Source: Ruminococcaceae bacterium UBA866
Lineage (GTDB): Bacteria; Bacillota; Clostridia; Oscillospirales; Ruminococcaceae
NCBI GenBank assembly: GCA_002295325.1
Contig: DBGA01000023.1
Location: 8,958-15,147 of the forward strand
Length of the DNA stretch: 6,190 nt
Reading direction: 5' to 3'
The notes under the pieces were generated by a model. It searched no databases. It was given only the letters and a program-made list of their open reading frames with translations, and was not told the DNA's origin. This document shows positions 1-6,190 of the stretch, piece by piece. The translations under genes were made by a program, and so were the position numbers. Within the stretch, counting starts at the first letter, position 1. Each line of letters opens with the position of its first letter.

Positions 1-768
1 GTTGAAACCCTCCTTAGAGTAACCTCACTTTCCGATTATAAACGTAACCAAACAAGAGGGTTTATCAATCTGTTTCCTCGACTTTTGAGAAAATCACCAG
101 CATCTGCAATTGAGTACATACAGACCGAGCTTAACTATGACAGCTATATTGAAAACCGTATGGCTGATGGCTTTACAAAAACTAATACCTATCAAAAGCT
201 TAACACTGCAAAGGCACTCTCAATGGGGCTTAAAAATATATATGAGTTTTTAGACAAGGCTGTTGAGCTTGAAGATGATATGCAAAAGGGTAAGAATATT
301 GACAAAACCTCAAATATCACCCTTACCACAATGCATTCAAGCAAAGGTCTCGAGTTTGATACTGTGGTGATGCTTGATATTATTAAGGATATTATTCCGT
401 CGAGTGATTCTGTAAATGAAAAACTTCTAGGTAATTTTAATGAATATGAGAATGAAACAAGACTTTTTTACGTTGGCGTAACAAGGGCAAGAAGCAAGCT
501 CATGATTTATCGTTCAAACTTAATAAATGGTACAAACGCTTCACCGTCAATATTTGTAAACCGATTAATACAATCTAATCCTGCTACAAATATTGCAAAC
601 AAGGATATCACTAGTGCAGATGTCGAGCATTCTTCTTATGGTAAGGGGAAGATATTGAAGTGCGACGGTGATATTATTACAGTGGACTTTGTAAAAGTGG
701 GCGAAAAAACATTGAGCCTATCAATTTGCATTGAAAATAATCTATTAAACATAATAAAAAAGGAGTAA
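1..768 (+). CDS. UvrD/PcrA-type superfamily 1 DNA helicase, C-terminal part (5' end outside the window)
   Basis: ATP-dependent 3'-5' DNA helicase of the UvrD/Rep/PcrA group, acting in the cytoplasm on DNA during repair or replication restart (family knowledge). The frame is open from base 1 and ends with TAA at 766-768. A TTG at 85 is not a likely start, because helicase-like sequence continues upstream of it. The late helicase motifs are visible: TMHSSKGLEFD at 328-360, and ENETRLFYVGVTRAR at 448-492, whose VTRAR arginine (codon 484-486) is the ATP-contacting residue in this family. After position about 615 comes a small C-terminal module (VEHSSYGKGKIL, then a GEKTLSLSICIENNLL stretch) resembling the Tudor-like tail of PcrA/UvrD. 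The Walker A and B motifs lie outside the window. The central part (YDSYIENRM) recalls a group of clostridial UvrD-like helicases rather than canonical PcrA, so no gene symbol is given. The family is certain; the exact orthologue is not. Confidence 0.93.
   Translation, partial: VETLLRVTSLSDYKRNQTRGFINLFPRLLRKSPASAIEYIQTELNYDSYIENRMADGFTKTNTYQKLNTAKALSMGLKNIYEFLDKAVELEDDMQKGKNIDKTSNITLTTMHSSKGLEFDTVVMLDIIKDIIPSSDSVNEKLLGNFNEYENETRLFYVGVTRARSKLMIYRSNLINGTNASPSIFVNRLIQSNPATNIANKDITSADVEHSSYGKGKILKCDGDIITVDFVKVGEKTLSLSICIENNLLNIIKKE
761..765 (+). promoter_or_regulatory. Ribosome binding site of the thioesterase gene, inside the helicase 3' end
   Basis: AGGAG at 761-765 lies directly before the helicase TAA and 8 bases before the ATG at 774. 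The site is part of the upstream coding sequence, so ribosomes finishing the helicase arrive at the start of the next gene. This supports co-transcription and possible translational coupling, and it fixes ATG 774 as the start. Confidence 0.8.
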
Positions 769-773
769 TTAAA

Positions 774-1166
774 ATGAATGAAATTAAAGTAGGAGCTATT
801 TTCGAGAAAGAAATTACAGTAACAGAGAATCTACTTGCAGTTAGTGTGGGTAGTGGAGATGTAAGCGTTTTTGCGACACCAATGATGCTTTCCTTGATGG
901 AAGAAGTTAGTGCAAAATGTTTGGCAAAATTTCTTGATGAGGGAATGACTTCTGTGGGCACAAGCATAACATCTAGCCATGTTGCAGCAACTCCGGTGGG
1001 TATGAAAGTAAAAGCTAGTGCTGAAATAACTTCTTTTGAAGGCAGAAAAGTTTCTTTTTCTATTACTGCGTCTGACGAAAAAGGCATCATAGGCGAAGGA
1101 ACACATGATAGATTTATTGTTGACCGTGAGAAATTCAATCAAAAGGCATTGGCAAAACTTAGTTAG
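774..1166 (+). CDS. FlK-like hotdog-fold acyl-CoA thioesterase
   Basis: Complete 130-residue protein, the usual size for a single hotdog domain, predicted to hydrolyse an acyl-CoA thioester in the cytoplasm. It can be aligned by eye with fluoroacetyl-CoA thioesterase FlK at a constant offset of seven residues. Thr35 (in VFATP), Glu43 (in LMEEV) and His69 (in SSHVAATPVG) match the FlK catalytic residues Thr42, Glu50 and His76. Gly62 and Arg113 (in THDRF) match FlK Gly69 and Arg120. The two phenylalanines that gate the FlK active site (33 and 36) fall on Gly26 and Asp29 here, so fluoroacetyl-CoA is an unlikely substrate. The ending DREKFNQKALAK also resembles FlK. No signal peptide or membrane segment is seen. 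The gene starts five bases after the helicase stop and is followed by a terminator-like hairpin. The fold and catalytic set are well supported; the natural substrate is unknown. Confidence 0.9.
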   Translation: MNEIKVGAIFEKEITVTENLLAVSVGSGDVSVFATPMMLSLMEEVSAKCLAKFLDEGMTSVGTSITSSHVAATPVGMKVKASAEITSFEGRKVSFSITASDEKGIIGEGTHDRFIVDREKFNQKALAKLS

Positions 1167-1187
1167 ACAATTAAATATATTCAATCC

Positions 1188-1246
1188 AAATAATACAGGT
1201 AGATTTTGATTTTGTCAGAGTTTACCTGTATTATTTTTGCTTTTTT
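1188..1246 (+). terminator. Intrinsic terminator after the helicase-thioesterase unit
   Basis: A perfect 14-bp inverted repeat (1188-1201 with 1223-1236) continues inward through further Watson-Crick and G-T pairs to 1209/1215, leaving a loop of five bases. The descending arm runs into T-rich sequence: T1234-1238, then T1241-1246 after GC. It begins 21 bases after the thioesterase stop. The stem is AT-rich, so it is weaker than a GC-rich terminator, but its length and the T-runs make it convincing. Confidence 0.82.
1206..1234 (+). promoter_or_regulatory. Possible sigma-A promoter for the glucan synthase gene
   Basis: TTGATT (1206-1211) and TATTAT (1229-1234) are spaced by exactly 17 bases and resemble -35 and -10 elements (4/6 and 5/6 matches to TTGACA and TATAAT). 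Transcription would begin near 1241 and give a leader of about 50 bases before the TTG start. Both elements lie within the terminator hairpin of the upstream unit. In AT-rich DNA such matches also arise by chance, so this is tentative. I saw no better candidate between 1167 and 1293. Confidence 0.3.
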
Positions 1247-1278
1247 GCAGACAATAAAGATTAACTAAATCTGTAAAA

Positions 1279-1285
1279 AAGGAGG
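1279..1285 (+). promoter_or_regulatory. Strong ribosome binding site that decides a TTG start
   Basis: AAGGAGG at 1279-1285 is a full-length match to the 16S rRNA anti-Shine-Dalgarno sequence. Eight bases separate it from TTG 1294-1296. The frame is closed upstream by TAA at 1255-1257. The first in-frame ATG (1336) has no comparable site before it, so TTG 1294 is the best start. Confidence 0.85.
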
Positions 1286-1293
1286 AAATTGCC

Positions 1294-4200
1294 TTGAAAG
1301 AAATCTCATCAAAGTTAAAAATAAAGCTTAATCGAATGTTAGGTGATCTCGTTGATAGTAGGTTTGTTTCATCCAAACAGCTTAGAAAAAAGCTGATGAA
1401 GTCATTTGGCAGAATTAGAAGATATTATAAAAGTATTGTAAATTATAATAGACTTGAACCACAAGATAAATGGATATTTGAAAACTACTATGTTATTGAA
1501 AGGGTATACAAAGAAACATATCATGGACTAAAAAATGAACATTTTTTAGCTAGTAACAACCAGCATATCCCTGACTTACTTGTCTTCTTAATGGAGGCTG
1601 TGGGCCATCAAGAATTTCAGCTTAATGAAAATACATTAGTTGAACTCATTGATGTTTTTGAAGAAAAGCGTTATCTTCACAACTTTGAATATGATTTTTT
1701 GATTTTATTTATAAAGGTATCGGCAGTAATGCTAATTTCCGAGGCAATAAAGTTTGGACTAAATGCAGTTTATACAGAACGCATTTCAAGGTTAATAGGA
1801 GTTCTAACCACTGTTAACATGATTGATTTTGCGAGCATAAATGCTTCAAGGAACAAGCTTGAAGCAACACTTTCACAAGATCCAACAGGGATTTATAGTA
1901 AGCAAAATGATAAGACGAGAAGCCTTTATCGTTATAAGGTTGCAAAATCTGCATTTTACGAGAATTGCGATGAGCTTGCCCTTGCAAAGAACCTAATAAA
2001 ACAATCAATCATTGAAAAAAAGCATATCGGATTTTATATATATGAGTATTATGACAGGGTGAAACCCAAAAACTCCATTGCAAAATATCATATTAAACTA
2101 TGCTTTTTCCTTGCAACTGTCTTGTCGTTTTTTGTGATAGCAATAGCAAAAAACATTTTTATTTTCCCACTATTATATCCGCTCATGTACGAATTAGTAC
2201 GTCCCTTAGTTGAGAAAATATGCCTAAGAGGCAGCGAGGTTAGCTATGCTCCAAGGCTTGAACTTTTTGATACAGTTCCAAAAGATATGCAGACATTGGT
2301 TGTCATTGCCACTTTACTTCCAAATGGCAATGAACTTAATGATTTGTACGATAGGCTAACGAAAATGCTTCTACAAAATAAAGATGGATCAATCGGTTTT
2401 TGTCTTTTGTGTGACTTAAAATCTGCTAAAGAGAAATGCTTAAAAGATGATAAAAAGCAAATTAATGCTGTCAAATCTATTATAAAAAAACTGAATGTTG
2501 AATGGGATAATCGTTTTTTGATGATTGTTAGGGAGCGTGCCTACAGTAAAACACAAGATGAATATACTGGTTATGAGCGCAAACGTGGAGCAATCACTGA
2601 CCTAATTAATTTGATAAATGGACAAGAGATAGCACTTGAGGAGTTCTATGGAAACACGGAATATTTACACAATACGAAGTATATTTTAACACTTGATTAT
2701 GATACGCGTCTCAAGATAAACATAGTATCAAAGCTTGTTTCAATTGCCGCTCACCCATTGAATAAACCTGTAATTGATGATGAAAAAGGGATAGTAACGT
2801 CTGGATATGGAATTATTTCACCTAGAATGACACTTGACTTAAAGTCCTCACAAAAGACATATTTTGCAATGATTTTTGGTGGAATAGGTGGTACAACAAC
2901 ATATGATGCATCTTGTTCTGAATTTTATCAAGACCTATATGACAGAGCAATTTTCTCAGGAAAAGGACTAATTGACGTATCGGCATATCAAAAATTGATG
3001 CCTAACCTTTTCCAAGAGGAAACATTGCTTTCCCATGATATCGTTGAGGGTGGGTTTCTTAAGGTGCTTTACGCTAGTGATGCAGAACTCATTGAGTCAT
3101 TTCCGAGCGATGGAATTTCCTATTTCAAACGTCTGAACCGCTGGATAAGGGGAGATTTTCAGAATGCTGGCTTTATCGCAAATACTGTAAGACTTTATCA
3201 AGGTGAACGTAAAAATCCCCTTAATAAAGTTGTAAGATTTCAACTTTTTGATAATCTTCGCAGGGCGGTAACACCTATATTTGCAATACTTTGTATTTTA
3301 ACGGCTAATTTTGTAGATGCAAAAAGTAGGACAGTTTTGATATCAGCTGCAATTCTAGGGACAGTTTCACCACACCTCCACGCATTTATAAATTTAATTA
3401 TTAGCGGCACGGTTTCGGCGTTTACAACAAAATTTTATTCAAATATCTTTCCACGCTGGATTGAACTGATTTACAGCGGATTTGGAAACTTCCTATTGTT
3501 ACCACAATATGCTTATTTTGCATTTGACGCAGCAACTAGAGGTATTTATAGACGTTTCTTTTCAAAGAAAAAGATGCTAGAATGGTCTACGGCATCACAG
3601 GTTGAAAGTAAAAAAAATAGTGAGCTTGGGAAAATATTATTTTATATTTCACAAATTATTATAGGCGCATTTTTGCTTATATTCGGTAGTTTATCACTAA
3701 AATTTATAGGCATATTATTTATTAGTGCAGTTTCATTATTGTCTGTATTAAGAAAATCACCAATAAAAAAGGAAGATGTTCCAGAATATATTTCATCTTA
3801 TCTTACTATAAATCTTAAAAAGATGCTATCATATTATAATGATTTTGCAGGGGAGAAGGATAATTATCTTCCACCGGATAATATGCAAAAAACTCCAGCA
3901 TATCGGGTTGCACATAGAACATCACCTACCAATATTGGGCTTATGCTGTTATCCTATCTGACTGCACGCGACTTCGGTTTGCTGGACAGTAAAAAGCTTT
4001 ACACTATTATTGAGGCAACAATTAGTACAATTGAACGAATGGAGAAATATCATGGAAACCTCTACAATTGGTATGACACAAGGACTTTAAATATTTTACC
4101 CCCAGGGTTTGCATCAACTGTTGATAGCGGAAATTTTCTTTGTTGTCTTGTAACACTTAAAGAGGGTTTGAGGGAGTTTGTCACGGAACAAAAGGAAATT

Positions 4201-6190
4201 GCCAATTTAATTTTGCGCATTGAGACACTTATAGCCGCGACCGATTTGTCAAAATTCTATGATGAAAAAAGGCACTTGTTTTCAATAGGCTATGACGTAA
4301 ACAGCGAAAGTTTAAGCAATTCCCACTATGATATGCTGATGAGTGAAGCGAGAATGACTAGCTATTTTGCGATTGCAAAGGGGCAAGTGCCGGTAAAACA
4401 TTGGTCTGCCTTAAGCAGAACAATGTCACGTAGCTTTTTTCATTGTGGTCCAATTTCATGGACCGGCACGATGTTTGAATATTTTATGCCTGAACTATTG
4501 TTACATTGTATAAGTGGTTCAATAGGTTATGAGGCATTAAATTATTGCATCGACTGTCAAATCAATAGAGCCAAAAAAAATGAAATTCCGTTCGGAATTT
4601 CTGAGAGTGCAATATATGCCTTTGATGATTATTTAAACTATCAATATAGCCCAAATGGTGTGCAAAAACTTGCTTTAAAGAGTGGTATGGATGATGAACT
4701 TGTAATTTCACCCTATTCAAGTTACCTTACATTGTCTTTTGCATTAACAAAAAGCTACGAAAATCTCTTAAGACTTGATGGAATTCAAGCCTCAGGGCAA
4801 TATGGACATTATGAGGCAATAGATTATACAAAGACAAGGGTACACAACAAATATGCTGTGATCAAAAGTTACATGGCGCATCATGTAGGGATGAGTATTG
4901 TCGCAATCAATAATACGCTTAATGATAATATTATGCAGAGACGATTTTTGAGTGACAGAGAAATGGATAGAGCTACAGAGTTATTAAACGAAAGAAATTC
5001 AGTAGGTGAAATTGTGTTTGAAGATTTATTTAAGAAAAAAACAAAGAAGCGTAACACTAAGAAACCAGATATATCAGAGTATGTTGGGGAACTGTTCCCT
5101 CAACAACCACGTGTAAAGCTTTTGACCAATACAGATATAAGTTGTGTTTTGACAGACAATGGGGCTTCCTTTATCAAAAGCAATCAAACGGATATTCTTA
5201 GACGACCTAGTGACTTATTACGAAACCCCAAAGGAACTTTTTGCTATCTAAAGTTCGGAGATAATATTTTTTCAACAACATTTGCTCCAAGCTATAATAA
5301 TGAAGTAAATTATGAAACATCATTTTCTCAAAGTAGTGTGGAGTATTTTGCAAGAACTGACGATGTAAAAGTGAAAACGGAGGTACGATTGCACAGTATT
5401 CTGCCTTGCGAGCAGCGTGAAATAGTAATGGAAAACCGCAGTAAAGACAACGTTGATGCGACATTGCTATTTTATCTTGAACCGTGTTTGGCTAAGGAAG
5501 TAGATGATTTTGCACATCCGGCTTTTTCAAAGCTTTTCATCAATGTGTCGCGAGATGATGAAAGCAATACAATCATTGCAAAACGCAAAAAGCGTGGTAG
5601 CGAAGAAATTTATTATATGGCAGTTGGATTTAGAGATAATGTAAGTTTTGATTTTGAGGCTAATCGAGAAAATCTATTTAAACGCACCGGCGTTTCATCT
5701 GTAAAGCCTTCTGCTTTTACAGATGAATTTATCAGCAATAGTGGGGTTCCAGACCCATGCATTGCAATTAGAACCTCGTTGCAGTTTTCTAAAAATGAGA
5801 CAAAGTCAATTTATTTATTAACATCAGTATCCACCTCAAAATCTGATGCAATTGCAAATATTGTTTCAATTCGCAAACAAGAACCCATTGATAGCGAAAT
5901 ATCAGCAACCTCTAAGTTGCTTCATTCTTCACTTGAACATCGGATAGGACAGACTATTCTACCACAAATATTATTTAATAAACGTGACTCAAGCAACAAT
6001 CTAAACGCCATTGCAAAAAACAGACTAAATCCTCAAAACCTATGGCAACTTGCAATTTCAGGGGATTACCCAATTGTTTTGGTAGATGTTTTTTCCAATA
6101 CTGATTTTGAACGTGTGGAGGTATATTTAAAATGTCACTCCTTATTTAAGCTTAGCTTTATCGACTTTGACCTAGTTTTTTTACACGACG
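1294..6190 (+). CDS. ndvB: Cyclic beta-1,2-glucan synthase homologue (GT84, glycoamylase-like cyclization domain, GH94), 3' end outside the window
   Basis: Large membrane glycosyltransferase of the NdvB/ChvB/Cgs family. Characterised members make beta-1,2-glucan from UDP-glucose and close it into rings. The frame has no stop from TTG 1294 to the window end (1632 codons). Relatives have roughly 2800 residues, so about 60% is present. Domain order: an N-terminal region with W60...ENYYVIE69; hydrophobic segments at about 270-303; GT84 at about 310-650 with TLVVIATLLP, GYERKRG (426-432), the DxD pair D468/D470, SHDIVEG (H581, D582, E585) and RLNRW (613-617); hydrophobic segments at about 658-820; a glycoamylase-like domain, the cyclization module (family GH189), at about 855-1210 with HRTSPTN (874-880), NWYDTRTL (925-932), GISES (E1104), YGHYEAIDYT (E1174) and MAHHVGMS; a lysine-rich linker (1247-1257); and a GH94 N-terminal beta-sandwich from about 1272 with AHPAFSKLF (1408-1416). 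The GH94 catalytic domain lies outside. ndvB is a family label; cyclic product and linkage are inferred. Confidence 0.92.
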   Translation, partial: MKEISSKLKIKLNRMLGDLVDSRFVSSKQLRKKLMKSFGRIRRYYKSIVNYNRLEPQDKWIFENYYVIERVYKETYHGLKNEHFLASNNQHIPDLLVFLMEAVGHQEFQLNENTLVELIDVFEEKRYLHNFEYDFLILFIKVSAVMLISEAIKFGLNAVYTERISRLIGVLTTVNMIDFASINASRNKLEATLSQDPTGIYSKQNDKTRSLYRYKVAKSAFYENCDELALAKNLIKQSIIEKKHIGFYIYEYYDRVKPKNSIAKYHIKLCFFLATVLSFFVIAIAKNIFIFPLLYPLMYELVRPLVEKICLRGSEVSYAPRLELFDTVPKDMQTLVVIATLLPNGNELNDLYDRLTKMLLQNKDGSIGFCLLCDLKSAKEKCLKDDKKQINAVKSIIKKLNVEWDNRFLMIVRERAYSKTQDEYTGYERKRGAITDLINLINGQEIALEEFYGNTEYLHNTKYILTLDYDTRLKINIVSKLVSIAAHPLNKPVIDDEKGIVTSGYGIISPRMTLDLKSSQKTYFAMIFGGIGGTTTYDASCSEFYQDLYDRAIFSGKGLIDVSAYQKLMPNLFQEETLLSHDIVEGGFLKVLYASDAELIESFPSDGISYFKRLNRWIRGDFQNAGFIANTVRLYQGERKNPLNKVVRFQLFDNLRRAVTPIFAILCILTANFVDAKSRTVLISAAILGTVSPHLHAFINLIISGTVSAFTTKFYSNIFPRWIELIYSGFGNFLLLPQYAYFAFDAATRGIYRRFFSKKKMLEWSTASQVESKKNSELGKILFYISQIIIGAFLLIFGSLSLKFIGILFISAVSLLSVLRKSPIKKEDVPEYISSYLTINLKKMLSYYNDFAGEKDNYLPPDNMQKTPAYRVAHRTSPTNIGLMLLSYLTARDFGLLDSKKLYTIIEATISTIERMEKYHGNLYNWYDTRTLNILPPGFASTVDSGNFLCCLVTLKEGLREFVTEQKEIANLILRIETLIAATDLSKFYDEKRHLFSIGYDVNSESLSNSHYDMLMSEARMTSYFAIAKGQVPVKHWSALSRTMSRSFFHCGPISWTGTMFEYFMPELLLHCISGSIGYEALNYCIDCQINRAKKNEIPFGISESAIYAFDDYLNYQYSPNGVQKLALKSGMDDELVISPYSSYLTLSFALTKSYENLLRLDGIQASGQYGHYEAIDYTKTRVHNKYAVIKSYMAHHVGMSIVAINNTLNDNIMQRRFLSDREMDRATELLNERNSVGEIVFEDLFKKKTKKRNTKKPDISEYVGELFPQQPRVKLLTNTDISCVLTDNGASFIKSNQTDILRRPSDLLRNPKGTFCYLKFGDNIFSTTFAPSYNNEVNYETSFSQSSVEYFARTDDVKVKTEVRLHSILPCEQREIVMENRSKDNVDATLLFYLEPCLAKEVDDFAHPAFSKLFINVSRDDESNTIIAKRKKRGSEEIYYMAVGFRDNVSFDFEANRENLFKRTGVSSVKPSAFTDEFISNSGVPDPCIAIRTSLQFSKNETKSIYLLTSVSTSKSDAIANIVSIRKQEPIDSEISATSKLLHSSLEHRIGQTILPQILFNKRDSSNNLNAIAKNRLNPQNLWQLAISGDYPIVLVDVFSNTDFERVEVYLKCHSLFKLSFIDFDLVFLHD
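4573..4601 (-). terminator. Possible minus-strand intrinsic terminator inside the glucan synthase gene
   Basis: A perfect 9-bp inverted repeat (4582-4590 with 4593-4601, two-base spacer) is preceded on the + strand by a run of eight A (4573-4580). Read on the minus strand, this is a hairpin followed, after one base, by eight T, which is the layout of an intrinsic terminator. The stem has four G-C pairs. It lies inside coding sequence (residues around 1094-1103, just before GISES), with no minus-strand gene to serve, so it may be chance or may stop antisense transcription. Confidence 0.3.
5694..5727. repeat. Intragenic 14-bp inverted repeat (hairpin)
   Basis: Arm 5694-5707 pairs fully with 5713-5727 except for one bulged T (5718), leaving a five-base loop (5708-5712). 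It lies within the GH94 N-terminal domain coding region (residues about 1468-1478). No T-run follows on either strand, so it does not look like a terminator. Its function is unknown; a fold in the mRNA is the simplest consequence. Confidence 0.5.

Noticed and set aside
85..87. TTG as the start of the helicase gene
   Set aside because: The frame is open to base 1 with helicase-like sequence before it. No ribosome binding site precedes it, and the ATP-binding motifs must lie upstream.
677..1138. Minus-strand open frame of 153 codons opposite the thioesterase gene
   Set aside because: It overlaps the end of the helicase and most of the well-supported thioesterase, and its translation resembles no family I know. 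It is a shadow of the + strand genes.
831..1184. Minus-strand open frame of 117 codons opposite the thioesterase gene
   Set aside because: Same region, another frame. The translation is rich in Cys, His and Phe with no recognisable domain, typical of an antisense shadow.
1167..1293. Riboswitch or small RNA in the gap between the thioesterase and the glucan synthase
   Set aside because: The only structure I see is the terminator hairpin. The remaining roughly 45 bases hold the ribosome binding site and no further conserved-looking fold.
1814..2474. Two short minus-strand frames (1814-2008 and 2244-2474)
   Set aside because: Both lie inside the continuous glucan synthase frame and have no convincing family resemblance.
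5207..5464. Minus-strand frame of 85 codons
   Set aside because: It lies opposite the GH94 N-terminal region, whose + strand translation has clear family motifs. It is a shadow.
1..6190. CRISPR array, insertion sequence, tRNA or rRNA gene, attachment site
   Set aside because: I saw no regularly spaced repeats, transposase motifs, terminal inverted repeats, tRNA-like cloverleaf or rRNA sequence in reading the window.

Overview
The window is AT-rich. Its genes have strong AAGGAGG-type ribosome binding sites, one TTG start and short gaps, and the protein families fit a low-GC Gram-positive bacterium, most likely a member of the Clostridia. That placement is an inference from composition and protein resemblance. 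All three genes lie on the + strand, and the two outer ones are cut by the window edges.

Layout: (1) 1-768 is the C-terminal part of a UvrD/PcrA-type superfamily 1 DNA helicase. (2) Five bases later, 774-1166 is a small complete hotdog-fold acyl-CoA thioesterase of the FlK-like group. Its ribosome binding site lies in the last codons of the helicase gene, so the two form a likely two-gene transcription unit. (3) A long hairpin with T-runs at 1188-1246 probably ends that unit. (4) After a 127-base gap, an open frame begins at a TTG at 1294 and runs uninterrupted to the window end (1632 complete codons, no stop). I identify it as a cyclic beta-1,2-glucan synthase homologue (NdvB/ChvB/Cgs type). 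It shows an N-terminal region, a membrane-embedded GT84 glycosyltransferase, a middle glycoamylase-like/cyclization domain and the start of a GH94 phosphorylase-like domain. The catalytic part of GH94 lies beyond the window.

Functionally, the large gene dominates. By analogy with the proteobacterial enzymes it would polymerise UDP-glucose into beta-1,2-glucan at the inner face of the membrane, close the chain into a ring with the middle domain, and trim chain length with the phosphorylase-like domain. No exporter or glucan-modifying gene is visible here. The helicase and thioesterase have no evident link to glucan synthesis. I did not find a clearly new system. The points most worth a second look are the multi-domain glucan synthase in an apparent Gram-positive, the thioesterase that keeps the FlK catalytic residues but lacks the fluoroacetate gate, and two intragenic palindromes, one shaped like a minus-strand terminator.
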